64,000 nt of DNA, from the NCBI GenBank assembly GCA_023078685.1, contig JALGAS010000003.1, positions 620,001 to 684,000 of the forward strand, given 5' to 3'. The DNA is from Neopestalotiopsis rosae (lineage: Eukaryota > Ascomycota > Sordariomycetes > Amphisphaeriales > Sporocadaceae). The number at the start of each line of letters is the position of its first letter. Position 1 is the first letter of the stretch. Under the pieces are notes generated by a model. It searched no databases and was not told the origin of the DNA. It was given only the letters and a program-made list of their open reading frames with translations. Shown here one piece after another: positions 62,065-64,000 of the stretch. The position numbers and the translations under genes are program-made.

Positions 62065-64000
62065 AGATCAATGCACCTGGAGTCGCCGGATAAACAGGTG
62101 TCGATTACTTTTACCAAAGATTTGTTTTAGCTTGGAAGTTGTGTACATCACGTGAAACAACAGTTTCTACACTGCGAGTTGAGTTATACGTACCGGCCAT
62201 GATGATGCCGATGTCTTCTTTGGAGTGCAGCAGTCTATTCTCATTGGTATCACGATGACGCTTTGGAGCATTGTCGGGAAGCAATCGAGCGTCAATGTTG
62301 TGGCCCTAGTGCTGTCGCCACCAGTCATCTCGTGATAGTGATAGTATGAGGCTAGGTATTCATATCAAATTACATTATGAACACAATTATCGGGTGTCCA
62401 GAGCATTCGGTCGCTTTCATGGAAGGACTACAAGGCTTTCGGCCCATTTCGCCACCAGAGTGTCAGCCTTTTCTCTCCTTGCGTTTTGTAAATCAAATTG
62501 AAGAATGTGACGACGCCTTACCCTTGTGTTCCCAGGTACTCAATCCGGAAATGATGTTGAGCTGCCATCTGCGATAATCCGTGCTGAAGTGGGGAAAAAA
62601 AAAAAAAAAGAGAGGACCCTCAGAGACGATTACATACAGTAGTTTTATCATTTTTGATTCAGATAGAAAATAAGTCAATTTTTCAATCATCATTGGGACT
62701 CTAACCAGAGTTCTTGACCACTAAGCCAGGAAACCAGTAAATTCTTGTTGGTGAGATTGTTCCTTCTTTGGCTGAAAGTGACCAGAAGTGGGCCCCTGGA
62801 AGGCAAGAAGTAGGCACGTCAACGGTGCTTCGTTCTTTCCCGTGATCATCTTGGCCTAGGTTGCGTGCAAAAGAAGTCAGTATGTATGTAATGAACTTGA
62901 TCCATACCAATGGGGAGACAAAAGTCAGCGCAGCAAACTGATGACCAGGTCTATGTTTATCCATCCCGCTTTCTACCATGAGTGTTACTGCGGTATGCTA
63001 CAAAGGACGACCGTCACTGCTCAACATAAGCACTGCACCTTGAATGCTGGTATACTATGGCCAGAGGAATCCCATGTGCGACCAGGGCTACCATCAGGAC
63101 TTGAAGTCCACGGTAGATGTGCTATGAATCAGGCAATTAAGCCCAGTAGATCCGCATCACTAATTTCACTCAATATATACCTTGTAGACAAGGACCATCA
63201 TTACATAGACCCTGCAAGCAGATTCCCATTTGACTAAGCTGCTCAATCATATCAGATCGGTAACTAGGCGATTTCATAACGGCAAAAGCGATATTGAACG
63301 GACTCTGTGCAGTTGGTGGTAGTTGCCGGCGGGGAAATGCCCGAATGCGGCAATACTACAGAGCCCTGCTCCGAATTTGAGGTTGATAAGCATCAAATGC
63401 ACCTCTCACAATTCCTGGCCGCAGATGGTGGATCCGGGGTAGATCCGGGGATCAGTCTGCCTTCAATTACCCCGAATTGATACTTAGAGTTGGACATATA
63501 GTATGTATCCAGTCAACCCGTCGAAAAGGGAAACTGCCCACTTTGTGGCGATCTCTTGCTGATTGTATGCAGGTACGCGTGGACCTGCAATGAGGGAAAA
63601 AAGCGATTGCAACCATTTCTCTGTTGCTGTAATGCAAAGCAATTGTAACTCCCATCTCCATCTAAGCCTAGAAGGGTCGACTATAGATGACTTGGCTTTT
63701 TAGTAGGGCTTGGCCTGGCCAAGTGCCGAAGATCTGGGGTATCAATCATAGGACGAAGCTTAGCTGTCCAACCGCGAACCCCTCCGACGACCGCGTGGGT
63801 GAAACACCCAATCGGGAAGGACGACCAAAAGTTCGAAGATTGCGATATCCATGAAATGGCATCTTAATTTCGATCTCATAGGAGCTTGACTCCTCTTCAG
63901 GAAAGACGATTGGCGACACTGGGAAAGTGGGATATCAATCGATGCCGAAAAAAGTACGCTCCAGGTAAATATTTGATCATCCCAGGGCCAGTGCTTGTGC
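62065..64000. other. terminal intergenic region, no gene supported
   Basis: About 1.9 kb to the right edge. It includes an A15 tract (62595-62609) and short ORFs without motifs (for example 62701-62979 minus, 62941-63237 plus). Confidence 0.55.

Noticed and set aside
62685..62745. tRNA-like A box (TGGCTTAGTGG) and near B box on the minus strand
   Set aside because: The two boxes are only about a dozen bases apart, leaving no room for an anticodon arm; treated as chance or a distant fragment.

Overview
The window is a piece of a filamentous ascomycete (Pezizomycotina) chromosome, most likely a Sordariomycete. The signs are short introns (mostly 45-160 bp, GTRNGY...YAG), long intergenic gaps, a HET-domain gene, and secreted lignocellulose enzymes (an AA9 monooxygenase with CBM1 and a CE15 glucuronoyl esterase). 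I see no rRNA, convincing tRNA, CRISPR array or prophage. I could not fix genus or species. Exon structures come from reading frames, splice signals and family knowledge, not transcript data.

Layout. 1-5.4 kb: 5' part of proteasome ATPase RPT4 (runs off the left edge), divergent from an HCNGP/SAP30BP-type regulator, then two orphan ORFs. 5.5-9 kb: an unclear GC-rich ORF, cytosine deaminase FCY1 (four exons), and a 684-bp foldback mobile element with TA flanks, ~200-bp imperfect inverted arms and a 14-bp minisatellite core. 9-14.4 kb: the chromatin reader Snt2 (BAH, PHD, ELM2/SANT, GATA-like finger, extended PHD). 14.4-19.3 kb: a ~5 kb divergent spacer. 19.3-25.3 kb: a HELQ/Mus-301 type DNA repair helicase with a GC-AG intron, and a BTB/POZ protein. 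26-31 kb: a secreted block with a type-B carboxylesterase, a small secreted Cys protein and a CE15 glucuronoyl esterase. 32.4-36.2 kb: a HET-domain gene tail-to-tail with an F-box gene. 39.7-41.5 kb: Cdc25-type phosphatase. 41.5-50.7 kb: about 9.2 kb with no gene I can support. 50.7-55.4 kb: Pol5 (Mybbp1a-like) and AA9-CBM1 LPMO, convergent. 58.3-62.1 kb: proteasome subunit alpha7 (PRE10), divergent from an unnamed four-exon gene. 62.1-64 kb: no gene seen.

How the genes relate. Most are housekeeping: proteasome (RPT4, PRE10), cell cycle (Cdc25), ribosome biogenesis (Pol5), chromatin and splicing (Snt2, SAP30BP-like), DNA repair (HELQ) and pyrimidine salvage (FCY1). Between them lie accessory genes for plant cell-wall attack (AA9, CE15, esterase), self/non-self recognition (HET) and possible effector activity (small secreted protein). 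The most unusual structure is the foldback element upstream of FCY1. The most interesting coding unknown is the gene at 60.7-62.1 kb.
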